DNA of 64,000 nt from Rhodobacter sp. (GTDB lineage: Bacteria > Pseudomonadota > Alphaproteobacteria > Rhodobacterales > Rhodobacteraceae): assembly GCA_020637515.1 (NCBI GenBank), contig JACKKG010000001.1:310001-374000 (forward strand), in the 5' to 3' direction. Below the pieces are notes generated by a model, which saw only the letters and a list, made by a program, of their open reading frames with translations, did no database searches and was not told where the DNA came from. This document shows, piece by piece, positions 45,496-53,886 of this stretch. The position numbers were made by a program, and so were the translations under genes. Numbering within the stretch: the first letter of the stretch is position 1; each line of letters begins with the position of its first letter.

Positions 45496-48400
45496 ATGGC
45501 CCGTTTCAACAAGATCCTCATCGCGAACCGCGGAGAAATCGCCATCCGGGTGATGCGCGCGGCCAACGAGCTGGGCAAAAAGACGGTCGCCGTCTATGCC
45601 GAAGAGGACAAGCTGAGCCTGCACCGCTTCAAGGCGGACGAGGCCTATCGGATCGGCGAGGGGCTGGGACCGGTGGCCGCCTATCTCTCGATCCCCGAGA
45701 TCATCCGCGTGGCGCAGAAGTCGGGCGCGGACGCGATTCACCCGGGCTATGGCCTGCTTAGCGAGAACCCCGCGCTGGTCGATGCCTGCGTCGCCGCCGG
45801 GATCACCTTCATCGGGCCCAAGGCCGAGACCATGCGCGCCCTCGGTGACAAGGCCAGCGCCCGCCGCGTGGCGATCGCGGCCGGCGTGCCGGTGATCCCC
45901 GCGACCGAGGTTCTGGGCGACGACATGGACGAGACCCGCGCCATGGCCGAGGCCGTGGGATATCCCCTGATGCTGAAGGCCAGCCACGGCGGCGGCGGGC
46001 GCGGAATGCGGCCGATCCTGGGCCCCGACGAATTGGAGACCAAGGTCCGCGAGGGCCGCCGCGAGGCCGAGGCCGCCTTTGGCAACGGCGAGGGGTATCT
46101 GGAAAGGATGATCCTGCGCGCCCGTCATGTCGAGGTGCAGTTGCTGGGCGACACCTACGGCAACCTCTATCACCTGTTCGAGCGGGACTGCACCGTGCAG
46201 CGCCGCAACCAGAAGGTCGTTGAACGCGCCCCCGCCCCCTATCTGACCGAGGCCCAGCGCGCCGAGGTCTGCGCGCTGGCGCTGAAGATCGGCAATTCCG
46301 TGGGGTATCAATGCGCGGGGACGGTCGAGTTCCTGATGGATATGGACACCGGCGCGTTCTACTTCATCGAGGTGAACCCCCGCGTCCAGGTCGAACACAC
46401 CGTCACCGAGGAAGTGACCGGCATCGACATCGTCAAGGCGCAGATCCGCGTCTGCGAGGGCGAGACCCTGGCCGAGGCGACCGGCACCCCCTCGCAAGGG
46501 GATGTGAAGCTTTCGGGCCACGCGCTGCAATGCCGGATCACCACCGAGGACCCGCTCAACAATTTCATCCCCGACTATGGCCGCCTCACCGCCTATCGCA
46601 GCGCGACCGGCATGGGGATCCGCCTGGACGGCGGCACCGCCTATGCGGGCGGTGTCATCACGCGGTATTACGACAGCCTGCTGGTCAAGGTCACGGCCTG
46701 GGCGCCGACCCCGACAGAGGCCATCGCCCGGATGGACCGCGCGCTGCGCGAGTTCCGCATCCGCGGCGTCAGCACCAATATCGCCTTTGTCGAGAACCTG
46801 CTCAAGCACCCGACCTTCCTGGCCGACCAGGCGACGACGAAGTTCATCGACACCACGCCCGAGCTGTTCCAGTTCAGGAAGCGCCGCGACAGGGCGACGA
46901 AGCTGCTGGTCTACCTGGCCGATATCACCGTGAACGGTCACCCCGAGACCGCCGGCCGCCCCCGCCCCGCCGCCGAGCCGCGCACGCCCGAGCCGCCCAA
47001 GGTGCGTGCCCAGCACGCACCCTACGGCACCCGCTCGCTGTTGACGGACAAGGGCGCCAAGGGCGTCGCCGACTGGATGAAGGATCAGACGCAGCTGCTG
47101 ATCACCGACACGACGATGCGCGACGCGCATCAGTCGCTGCTGGCGACAAGGATGCGGTCGATCGACATGATCCGTGTGGCGCCGGCCTATGCCGCCAATC
47201 TGCCGCAGCTTTTCAGCGTCGAATGCTGGGGCGGCGCGACCTTCGATGTCGCCTATCGTTTCTTGCAGGAATGCCCTTGGCAGCGCCTGAGGGATCTGCG
47301 CAAGGCGATGCCGAACCTGCTGACGCAGATGCTGCTCAGGGCCTCGAACGGGGTGGGCTATACCAACTACCCCGACAATGTCGTGCAGTCCTTTGTCGCC
47401 CGTGCCGCCGAAACCGGCGTCGATGTGTTCCGCGTCTTCGACAGTCTGAACTGGGTCGAGAACATGCGCGTCGCCATGGACGCCGTGATCGAATCGGGGC
47501 GTATCTGCGAGGGGACGATCTGCTATACCGGCGATCTTCTGGACCCGGCGCAGCGCAAGTACACCATTGATTACTATGTGAAGATGGCCAAGGCGCTGGA
47601 GGCCGCCGGCGCCCATGTGCTGGGCGTCAAGGACATGGCCGGCGTGCTGAAGGCCCCTGCCGCGCGGGTGCTGTTCTCGGCGCTGAAGGATGCGGTGGAT
47701 CTGCCCATCCACTTCCACACGCATGACACATCAGGCGCGGCCATCGCCACGATCATGGCCGCCAGCGAGGCAGGGGTGGACGCGGTCGATGCCGCCATGG
47801 ACGCGCTCAGCGGCAACACCTCGCAGGCCACGCTCGGCTCGATCGTCGAGGCCCTGCGCCATACCGCGCGCGACACCGGCCTCAGCATCGACGCGATCCG
47901 CGAGATTTCGGACTATTGGGAACAGGTCCGGGCGCATTACGCCGCCTTCGAGACCGGCCAGCAGGCCCCGTCGTCCGAGGTCTATCTGCACGAGATGCCC
48001 GGCGGCCAATTCACCAACCTCAAGGCTCAGGCGCGCTCGCTGGGGCTGGAGGACCGCTGGCCCGAGATCGCCCGCGCCTATGCCGACGCCAACCAGATCT
48101 TCGGCGACATCGTCAAGGTGACGCCCTCGTCCAAGGTCGTCGGCGACATGGCGCTGATGATGGTCACCCAGGGCCTGACCCGCGCCCAGGTCGAGGACCC
48201 GGCCTTTGACATGGCCTTCCCCGAATCGGTGGTGGACATGTTGAAAGGCAATCTCGGCCAGCCCGAGGGCGGCTTCCCGGCCGCGATCACCGCCAAGGCC
48301 CTCAAGGGCGAAGCCCCCGTGACCGAGCGCCCCGGCAAGCATCTGCCACCCGTCGATCTGGAGGCGGTGCGCGCGCAGGTGTCGCGCGAACTCGACGGGT

Positions 48401-48939
48401 TCCGTATCGACGACGAGGACCTGAACGGCTACCTCATGTATCCCAAGGTCTTCCTGGACTACATGGGCCGCCACCGGCTCTATGGTCCGGTGCGGACGCT
48501 GCCGACCTGGACCTTCTTCTACGGCATGGAACCCGGCAACGAGATCTCGGCCGAGATCGACCCGGGCAAGACGCTGGAAATCCGCCTGATCGCCGTTGGC
48601 GAAACCGGCGAGGACGGCGACGTGAAGGTCTTTTTCGAACTGAACGGCCAGCCCCGAACGATCCGCGTTCCCAACCGCAAGGTGAAGGCCACGCAGGCCG
48701 TGCGGCCAAAGGCCGAAGAGGGCAACCCCGCCCATGTCGGCGCGCCGATGCCGGGCGCGGTGGCCTCGGTCGCGGTCAGTGTGGGGCAGGCCGTGAAGCC
48801 GGGCGACCTGCTGCTGACGATCGAAGCGATGAAGATGGAAACCGGCCTGCACGCCGACCGCGCAACCGTGGTCAAGGCCGTGCACGTCCAGCCGGGCACC
48901 CAGATCGAAGCCAAGGATCTGCTGATCGAACTGGACTGA
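45496..48939 (+). CDS. pyc: Pyruvate carboxylase
   Basis: 1147 aa, the single-chain alpha4 form. It converts pyruvate to oxaloacetate. Biotin carboxylase domain (1-450: ILIANRGEIAIRVMRAANELG, KASHGGGGRGM, FIEVNPRVQVEHTVTEEVTG), carboxyltransferase domain (about 530-800: TDTTMRDAHQSLLATRMRS, FHTHDTSGAA), a PYC tetramerisation region, and a C-terminal biotinyl domain with the target Lys in AMKMET. It refills the TCA cycle on C3 substrates and works against maeB. GGGAAGGA precedes the ATG. Confidence 0.98.
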   Translation: MARFNKILIANRGEIAIRVMRAANELGKKTVAVYAEEDKLSLHRFKADEAYRIGEGLGPVAAYLSIPEIIRVAQKSGADAIHPGYGLLSENPALVDACVAAGITFIGPKAETMRALGDKASARRVAIAAGVPVIPATEVLGDDMDETRAMAEAVGYPLMLKASHGGGGRGMRPILGPDELETKVREGRREAEAAFGNGEGYLERMILRARHVEVQLLGDTYGNLYHLFERDCTVQRRNQKVVERAPAPYLTEAQRAEVCALALKIGNSVGYQCAGTVEFLMDMDTGAFYFIEVNPRVQVEHTVTEEVTGIDIVKAQIRVCEGETLAEATGTPSQGDVKLSGHALQCRITTEDPLNNFIPDYGRLTAYRSATGMGIRLDGGTAYAGGVITRYYDSLLVKVTAWAPTPTEAIARMDRALREFRIRGVSTNIAFVENLLKHPTFLADQATTKFIDTTPELFQFRKRRDRATKLLVYLADITVNGHPETAGRPRPAAEPRTPEPPKVRAQHAPYGTRSLLTDKGAKGVADWMKDQTQLLITDTTMRDAHQSLLATRMRSIDMIRVAPAYAANLPQLFSVECWGGATFDVAYRFLQECPWQRLRDLRKAMPNLLTQMLLRASNGVGYTNYPDNVVQSFVARAAETGVDVFRVFDSLNWVENMRVAMDAVIESGRICEGTICYTGDLLDPAQRKYTIDYYVKMAKALEAAGAHVLGVKDMAGVLKAPAARVLFSALKDAVDLPIHFHTHDTSGAAIATIMAASEAGVDAVDAAMDALSGNTSQATLGSIVEALRHTARDTGLSIDAIREISDYWEQVRAHYAAFETGQQAPSSEVYLHEMPGGQFTNLKAQARSLGLEDRWPEIARAYADANQIFGDIVKVTPSSKVVGDMALMMVTQGLTRAQVEDPAFDMAFPESVVDMLKGNLGQPEGGFPAAITAKALKGEAPVTERPGKHLPPVDLEAVRAQVSRELDGFRIDDEDLNGYLMYPKVFLDYMGRHRLYGPVRTLPTWTFFYGMEPGNEISAEIDPGKTLEIRLIAVGETGEDGDVKVFFELNGQPRTIRVPNRKVKATQAVRPKAEEGNPAHVGAPMPGAVASVAVSVGQAVKPGDLLLTIEAMKMETGLHADRATVVKAVHVQPGTQIEAKDLLIELD

Positions 48940-49080
48940 GACCCCGCCGCCCGGCGCGGCTGGCCCGCGAACCGCCCGTCCCCCTTCCCCCGGGGCGCGG
49001 GCGGCTCACGCCCCCGCGCCAACGGACGGACCGTCATCGCCCCGGGCCGACGCGGACAATTTTAGACAAATGCGCGCTTC

Positions 49081-49142
49081 TTTGTGCCGCAAATATCCTC
49101 GGGGGTGAATTGGCGCAGCCAAGAGGGGGTGGAAAACCCCCT
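49081..49142 (+). repeat. Dispersed intergenic element, copy A
   Basis: Starts with a block (TTTGTGCCGCAAATATCC then CGGGGGT) that reappears inverted at 53791-53817, followed by two hairpins: TTGGC/GCCAA and a 7-bp stem AGGGGGT / ACCCCCT. It lies between pyc and the convergent PhnA-like gene, where it could end transcription from either side. The remaining part of 48940-49167 is plain GC-rich spacer. Confidence 0.6.
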
Positions 49143-49167
49143 GCGCCGGTATCGATCCGCGCCGCGG

Positions 49168-49695
49168 TCAGCGCTTCTTCACGAACTCGGTCAGGATGAC
49201 GATCCGCTGCCCTTCGACGCGGCCCTCGATCTGGCCGGCGTTGTCGGGCACCAGCGCGATCCCGCGCACCGCCGTGCCGCGTTTCGCGGTGAAGCTCGCT
49301 CCCTTGACCGGCAAGTCCTTGATCAGCACCACCGTGTCGCCCTGTGCCAGCAACACCCCGTTCGAATCGCGGTGTTCCAGCGCCGCCGGGGTGTCGGCCC
49401 AGGCCTGTGCCTCGGGCGACAGGATCATCGTGTCGCGCAGGTCAGTGGCCCAGCCTTCGGACAGCGTGGCCAGCTTGCGCCAGACGGCGAACTGCACCGC
49501 GGGTTCGGCCGACCAGGCGGCGCCTTGCAGGCATTGCCAATGGGCCGGACTGTCGGGCGCGGTCTCGCCGCGGCAGGTCGCGCACAGCAGGACCGGCGTT
49601 GCCGGCGGTTGCGCCTGCGCGTCGAGCGTGGCATCGGCGCCGCAGAATTCGCAGGCCCCCCCGGCGCGGGACATCAAGTCGGGATCGGTGCTCAT
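49168..49695 (-). CDS. PhnA/YjdM-type zinc-ribbon protein
   Basis: 175 aa. N-terminal zinc ribbon with two CxxC pairs (CEFCGAD and CATCRG) and a C-terminal PhnA domain (RDSNGVLLAQGDTVVLIKDLPVKGASFTAKRGTAVRGI). Despite the old name, PhnA/YjdM is not the phosphonoacetate hydrolase and its role is unknown. The middle part (WRKLATLSEGWATDLRDTMILSPEAQAW) is an insertion seen in some homologues. It is monocistronic, with AGGA before the ATG. Confidence 0.82.
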   Translation of the reverse strand: MSTDPDLMSRAGGACEFCGADATLDAQAQPPATPVLLCATCRGETAPDSPAHWQCLQGAAWSAEPAVQFAVWRKLATLSEGWATDLRDTMILSPEAQAWADTPAALEHRDSNGVLLAQGDTVVLIKDLPVKGASFTAKRGTAVRGIALVPDNAGQIEGRVEGQRIVILTEFVKKR

Positions 49696-49888
49696 CGGAG
49701 GGTCCTGTGTTGGGGGTCGCCCCTGGTCCTAGGACAAGCGGCGTTCGAAGGCAAACGAAAGCCGGCCGGCCCGTTCGCCCGCCCCTGGACCGCACCGCCA
49801 GACGGATGCGGAAAACGTCGAGACGGTCGATTTTTTCGCTTGCGGCGCCGCGGTGTTTCCCCTAAATCCGCGCCTAACGAAACGGGGC

Positions 49889-49963
49889 GCGGGCGTAGCT
49901 CAGGGGTAGAGCATAACCTTGCCAAGGTTAGGGTCGTGAGTTCGAATCTCATCGCCCGCTCCA
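49889..49963 (+). tRNA. tRNA-Gly (GCC)
   Basis: Complete cloverleaf: acceptor stem GCGGGCG/CGCCCGC, D-arm GCTC/GAGC, anticodon stem TAACC/GGTTA with loop TTGCCAA (anticodon GCC at 49921-49923), T-arm with GTTCGAATC, discriminator T and a genome-encoded CCA (49961-49963). It reads GGC and GGU glycine codons; GGC is the preferred glycine codon in this GC-rich genome. Confidence 0.97.
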
Positions 49964-49972
49964 ATTCGAAAC

Positions 49973-49999
49973 CGGCGGCCCTCGGGCCGCCGTTTCGCG
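49973..49999 (+). terminator. Terminator after tRNA-Gly
   Basis: Stem CGGCGGCC / GGCCGCCG with a CTCG loop, followed by TTTCGCGTTT, ten bases after the CCA end. Confidence 0.8.
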
Positions 50000-50035
50000 T
50001 TTCAGGGCCCGCGCGCCCGCCCTTGCCGCAAAGGG

Positions 50036-50770
50036 TCAGCCGCGCCCCAGCCAGGGCATGTTGGTCGCCATGATGGACAGGAACGGAATGTTCGCGCCGG
50101 GCGGCAGGCTGGCCATGTGCAGCACCGCGTCGGCCACGTCCTCGACCCGCATCATCGGCTCGGCGCGAATCGAGCCGTCGGCCTGCGGCACCCCCTTGCC
50201 GATCTGCGCCGCCAGTTCGGTTTCGGCGTTGCCGATGTCGATCTGCCCCGCCGCGATGGCATAGGGGCGGCCGTCCAGCGCCAGCGTCTTTGTCAGGCCG
50301 GTGATCGCGTGTTTGGTGCCGGTATAGGCCACCGACCCGGGCCGGGGCGCGTGGGCCGAAACCGAGCCGTTGTTGATGATCCGCCCGCCCATCGGTTCCT
50401 GCCGGCGCATCTGGCGAAAGGCGGCGCGGGCACACAGGAACATGCCGGTCAGGTTCACATCGACCATCGCCTGCCAGTCCGCCAGGCTGAGGTCGTCGAT
50501 CAGCGACCCTTTCAGCATCTTGCCGGCGTTGTTGAACAGCGCATCCACCCGCCCGAAGCGCGCGACGGTGGCGGCAAAGGCCGCGTCCACCTGGGCCTCG
50601 TCGGTGACGTCGCAAGCCAGCGGCAGGGCGTTGGGGTGCCCGTCGGCCAGCGCCTGCAAGGGCGCCAGGCGGCGGGCCAGCAGGGTGACGGTCCAGCCCG
50701 CGTCCAGAAAGCGCCGGGCGGTGACCTTGCCGATGCCCGCGCTGGCGCCGGTGATGACGATGACCGGCAC
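50036..50770 (-). CDS. Short-chain dehydrogenase/reductase
   Basis: 244 aa. Classical SDR: TGASAGIGKVTARRF cofactor motif, NNAGKML, catalytic Ser in NNGSVSAHA, Tyr/Lys in YTGTKHAITGLTKTLALDG. Start is GTG at 50770, three bases after the stop of the upstream AsnC-type gene, so the two are co-transcribed. Substrate unknown. Confidence 0.88.
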   Translation of the reverse strand: MPVIVITGASAGIGKVTARRFLDAGWTVTLLARRLAPLQALADGHPNALPLACDVTDEAQVDAAFAATVARFGRVDALFNNAGKMLKGSLIDDLSLADWQAMVDVNLTGMFLCARAAFRQMRRQEPMGGRIINNGSVSAHAPRPGSVAYTGTKHAITGLTKTLALDGRPYAIAAGQIDIGNAETELAAQIGKGVPQADGSIRAEPMMRVEDVADAVLHMASLPPGANIPFLSIMATNMPWLGRG

Positions 50771-50773
50771 CGT

Positions 50774-51010
50774 TCAGAACGCCTTGAAGGTCATGGTGGT
50801 CAAGGTGCGCGAGATGTCGGGCACGTCGAACAGGTTCTGCGCCAGGTAGTGGCCGACATCTTCGCCTTCGGGGATGTAGACCTTGGCGATGAGGTCCCAT
50901 TCGCCCGACGTCGAAAAGAGTTCCGACACGATCTCGCGGTCATAGATGGCGGTGGCGACCTCGTAGGTCTTGCCGGGGGTGCAGCGGAACTGGACAAAGA
51001 CGCAATGCAT
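50774..51010 (-). CDS. Stand-alone Lrp/AsnC ligand-binding (RAM) domain protein
   Basis: 78 aa, only the alpha-beta RAM domain: MHCVFVQFRCTPGKTYEVATAIYDREIVSELFSTSGEWDLIAKVYIPEGEDVGHYLAQNLFDVPDI. There is no DNA-binding domain. Such small proteins form dimers or octamers and may sense amino acids or modulate full-length Lrp proteins. AGGAG precedes the ATG at 51010; the longer frame to 51061 lacks a site. The downstream SDR gene is three bases away. Confidence 0.85.
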   Translation of the reverse strand: MHCVFVQFRCTPGKTYEVATAIYDREIVSELFSTSGEWDLIAKVYIPEGEDVGHYLAQNLFDVPDISRTLTTMTFKAF

Positions 51011-51067
51011 GGACGGGTCTCCTGGTTTCGGGGCGCAGGTTAGGCAGCGGCGCGGCGCCACGCAAGA

Positions 51068-51607
51068 TCAGCCGAGCCTGTAGCTGGCAAGCGCGTCATA
51101 GGCCGGGCCCTCGGGGCGCAACGTGGACCGGTAGAGCACCATCTCCTCGGCCAGCCACAGGTCCGAGGTCACGGGTTCGACCGCCTGCATGGCGCGCGCC
51201 AGGGTGTCGGGCTGGGCCTCTCCCGCGCGGAACCGGCCCAGTGTGACATGGGGCACGAATTTGCGCGCCGGGACCGCGATGCCCATCGCGCGGGCGGCGC
51301 GAACGGTCTTCATCTGGATCGCGTTCAGCCGCGCGTCGCCGGCGATGCGGACATGCAGCGCCTCGGGCGTGTCACCGCCAAAGGTGCCCAACCCGTCCAG
51401 GCGCAACAGCGGCGGATAGAGCGCCAGCGCCGCGATCGCGTGGTGCAGATCCTCGAGCACGGACTCCGGCTGACGATCCAGAAAGACCAGCGTGATGTGA
51501 AAACCCGCAGGGTCCAGCGGTCGCGGCAGGGGCAACCGATGCTGCACCGCCGTCAACCGATGCAGGATCGATTCGGGCACGGGCAGGGCAAGAAAGGCGC
51601 GGATCAT
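51068..51607 (-). CDS. thpR: RNA 2',3'-cyclic phosphodiesterase (ThpR, 2H family)
   Basis: 179 aa. The two HxTx motifs of the 2H phosphoesterase fold are HITL (FHITLVFLDRQP) and HVTL (FVPHVTLGRF). It hydrolyses 2',3'-cyclic phosphate ends to 2'-phosphates; the reverse ligase activity gave the older name LigT. Ribosome site is weak. Convergent-free, single gene, divergent from the DUF6455 gene. Confidence 0.9.
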   Translation of the reverse strand: MIRAFLALPVPESILHRLTAVQHRLPLPRPLDPAGFHITLVFLDRQPESVLEDLHHAIAALALYPPLLRLDGLGTFGGDTPEALHVRIAGDARLNAIQMKTVRAARAMGIAVPARKFVPHVTLGRFRAGEAQPDTLARAMQAVEPVTSDLWLAEEMVLYRSTLRPEGPAYDALASYRLG

Positions 51608-51702
51608 ACCCGAGGCCTAGCGGCCGGGTTGCGCCAGATCAAGGTTTCATGCGGAGAATCGTGAAGACTGGCCCCGGATTGATCGAACCGAGGAGGTCCG
51701 CG

Positions 51703-52071
51703 ATGATGATGGAACGCTTCATGAAACTGTTCCGGCGCAGCCGTGACCTGCACGACATCCGCGCCATGAGCGACCGGGATCTCGCCGATCTGGGCGTCAC
51801 CCGCGCCCAGGCCGAGGCCCTGACCGCCCTGCCCGACGACGTGCCGGGACGGGTCGCCGCGATGGGGCGGGTGTTCGGGCTGTCCGAGGACACGCTCACC
51901 CGGCAGCGTGACCTCTGGAACGAGATGCTGCACAGCTGCCACCACTGCCAGGATCTGGCGACCTGCGAACGCACGATGGTGAACCGCATCACCGGCGAGA
52001 TCCCCGAGGTCGGCTTCTGCCCGAACGCTGGCGCCTTTGCGGCGCTGTCGGATCGCTACGCCTCGGCGTAA
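51703..52071 (+). CDS. DUF6455-family Cys-rich small protein
   Basis: 122 aa. N-terminal segment (LHDIRAMSDRDLADLGVTRAQAEAL) resembles the DUF1127-like helix found in many alphaproteobacterial small proteins; the C-terminal part holds Cys residues in SCHHCQDLATCERTM and GFCPNAGAFAAL, as in DUF6455. The CxxC plus two further Cys could bind a metal. A perfect AGGAGG six bases upstream fixes the start. Function unknown; cytoplasmic. Confidence 0.7.
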   Translation: MMMERFMKLFRRSRDLHDIRAMSDRDLADLGVTRAQAEALTALPDDVPGRVAAMGRVFGLSEDTLTRQRDLWNEMLHSCHHCQDLATCERTMVNRITGEIPEVGFCPNAGAFAALSDRYASA

Positions 52072-52134
52072 GGCGCGGCCTGTTGCCGGGGCGTGACGGG
52101 GTATCGGGCGGGGCGGTGGGCCGGTGGGCCTGTC

Positions 52135-53673
52135 TCAACCCTCGTCTTGAAGTTCGAGAGCGAACGGGGCCGGCGCGCCGCCCAGATCGTCGATCCTGAG
52201 CGGGCCAGAGGGTCGGCCCAGCCGGTTGCGAACCACCCACAGCAGCCGGTGCTCGGCGCGGGTGATCGCCACATAGGCCAGACGTTTCCACAGCGGGATG
52301 CCGGCCTCGGTGCGGCCGGCGCGGGCGGCGGCGTATAGGTCGGGGGCAAAGACCTGGACCTCGGGCCACTGGCTGCCCTGCGCCTTGTGGATCGTCACCG
52401 CCGCGCCGTGCAGGAACGCCGCCCCCATATGCGCCGCGTAGGGGATGAAGGGCTCTTCCTCGCCCTCTTTCTCGATCTTGATGATGGACGCGGCCGAGAC
52501 CTGCGGCTCTTCGGCGCCAAAGACATGCAGGCGCGAGAATCCGGGACGCTTGCCCGGCCCCAGGTAGACGCATTGCGCGCCCTTGATGAGACCCCGGGCC
52601 TCCAGGTCGATGCGGCGCTTGCGGTGCTTCAGCGGCAGTTCCAGCCCGTCGCAGATCAGGGGTTCGCCGGGCAGGAGCTCGGCCTCGGGGGCGGCGTGGG
52701 CGGCGCGAAAGGCGTGGATCAGCTTGATGCGCGTGGCGTTGCGCCAGACCAGCACCGGCGAACGCGCCATCAGGTCGCTTTCCACGCGCTGTGCCCAGAC
52801 CACCCGGTCGTCACGCCGCGCGGCCTGTTCGATCATCCGTTCGAAGGCCTCGAATTCCAGCGCGGGGTCGGACAGGGCGTGCGCCAGATCGAGGATCGGG
52901 TTGTCCTGCGTCTGGCGGTGCACGCGGTGCAGCTCAAGTTTCTGGGCCGCGGGAAGGGTGTCGAAGACCATCTCGCCGGACTGCCCCACCGGGGCCAGCT
53001 GCGCGGGGTCCCCGAACAGCACCAGGGTCTGGAAGATTTCGGACAGGTCCTCCATCTGGCGGGCGTCGAGCATCGAGCTTTCGTCGATGAAGCCGATATC
53101 GAGCGGGTCTTCGCGCCGTTTCCAGCCCTTGATGAAATCGGACCCCCGCAGACCCGCCGCAGCCAGCGCGCCAGGGATCGATTTCACGGTGTCGTAGAAC
53201 GCCTTGGCCCGGTCGAGGGCGGTATCGCCCAGGTCGGGCATATCGGGGCGCGGACCCGCGCCTTCCAGCCATTCGGCGATCTTTTCGTATTCGGGGTCGT
53301 AGACCGGGGTGTAGAGGATGCGGTGGATCGTCGTCGCCGGCACGCCGCGATTCCTGAGCACCGAGGCCGCCTTGTTGGTGGGCGCTAGGATGGCGAGGGT
53401 GCGGCGGTCCTTTCGGCGCTTGCCCTCGTAATCGCCGCTGACCGTATCGACCCCGGCCGCAACCAGGGCCTTGGTCAGTTCGGACAGAAGCATCGTCTTG
53501 CCCGAGCCAGCCTTGCCCAGAACCGCCAGCACGGCGCTGTCGCCGTCGGGGTCGGGCGGCGCGGTGGTTTCGTCGAGAATGTCGATCCCGGCTTTCGCCA
53601 GAAGGTCGGCCAGCCGGTCCCAGGCCGCCGCCTGGTCGTCGGAAAAGGTCAGGGAAAGGGCGGCATCGGTCAT
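52135..53673 (-). CDS. RecD-like ATP-dependent DNA helicase (superfamily 1)
   Basis: 512 aa. Walker A GKAGSGKT (53-60), APTNKAASVLRNRG, Walker B-type IDESSMLD, FGDPAQLAPVGQ, and the C-terminal UvrD/RecD motifs VTIHKAQGSQWPEV and YVAITRAEHRLLWVV. It resembles the Exo V alpha subunit/RecD2 helicase core but lacks the long N-domain and has no recBC neighbours, so it works alone, perhaps in repair in a genome that uses AddAB. Start uncertain between 53673 and 53685; neither has a good ribosome site. Confidence 0.85.
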   Translation of the reverse strand: MTDAALSLTFSDDQAAAWDRLADLLAKAGIDILDETTAPPDPDGDSAVLAVLGKAGSGKTMLLSELTKALVAAGVDTVSGDYEGKRRKDRRTLAILAPTNKAASVLRNRGVPATTIHRILYTPVYDPEYEKIAEWLEGAGPRPDMPDLGDTALDRAKAFYDTVKSIPGALAAAGLRGSDFIKGWKRREDPLDIGFIDESSMLDARQMEDLSEIFQTLVLFGDPAQLAPVGQSGEMVFDTLPAAQKLELHRVHRQTQDNPILDLAHALSDPALEFEAFERMIEQAARRDDRVVWAQRVESDLMARSPVLVWRNATRIKLIHAFRAAHAAPEAELLPGEPLICDGLELPLKHRKRRIDLEARGLIKGAQCVYLGPGKRPGFSRLHVFGAEEPQVSAASIIKIEKEGEEEPFIPYAAHMGAAFLHGAAVTIHKAQGSQWPEVQVFAPDLYAAARAGRTEAGIPLWKRLAYVAITRAEHRLLWVVRNRLGRPSGPLRIDDLGGAPAPFALELQDEG

Positions 53674-53769
53674 GCGCGCGACCATAGGGGAAGGGCGGGC
53701 CGGAGGGAAGCGGTGGCTCCCGCCCGTCGGGCGCAGGATCGAAAGATCCTGTCCCTCCCGTTGGGCCGG

Positions 53770-53817
53770 CCGGGGGGCGCTGCCCCCCGGACCCCCCGGG
53801 ATATTTGGGGCACAAAG
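53770..53817 (-). repeat. Dispersed intergenic element, copy B
   Basis: The complement of 53791-53817 reads CTTTGTGCCCCAAATATCCC then GGGGGGT, matching copy A at 49080 in about 24 of 28 positions. Next to it a perfect palindrome CCGGGGGGC / GCCCCCCGG (53770-53790, GCT centre). Copies A and B point toward each other and bracket seven genes plus a tRNA. Elements of this kind recur in Rhodobacteraceae spacers. Confidence 0.6.
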
Positions 53818-53886
53818 ACGGGGCCTGGCCGGGGTGCGTGAAAAACCGGATTCCCCTTGTGCGACAGAGCGGCTATGACCGGGGGC

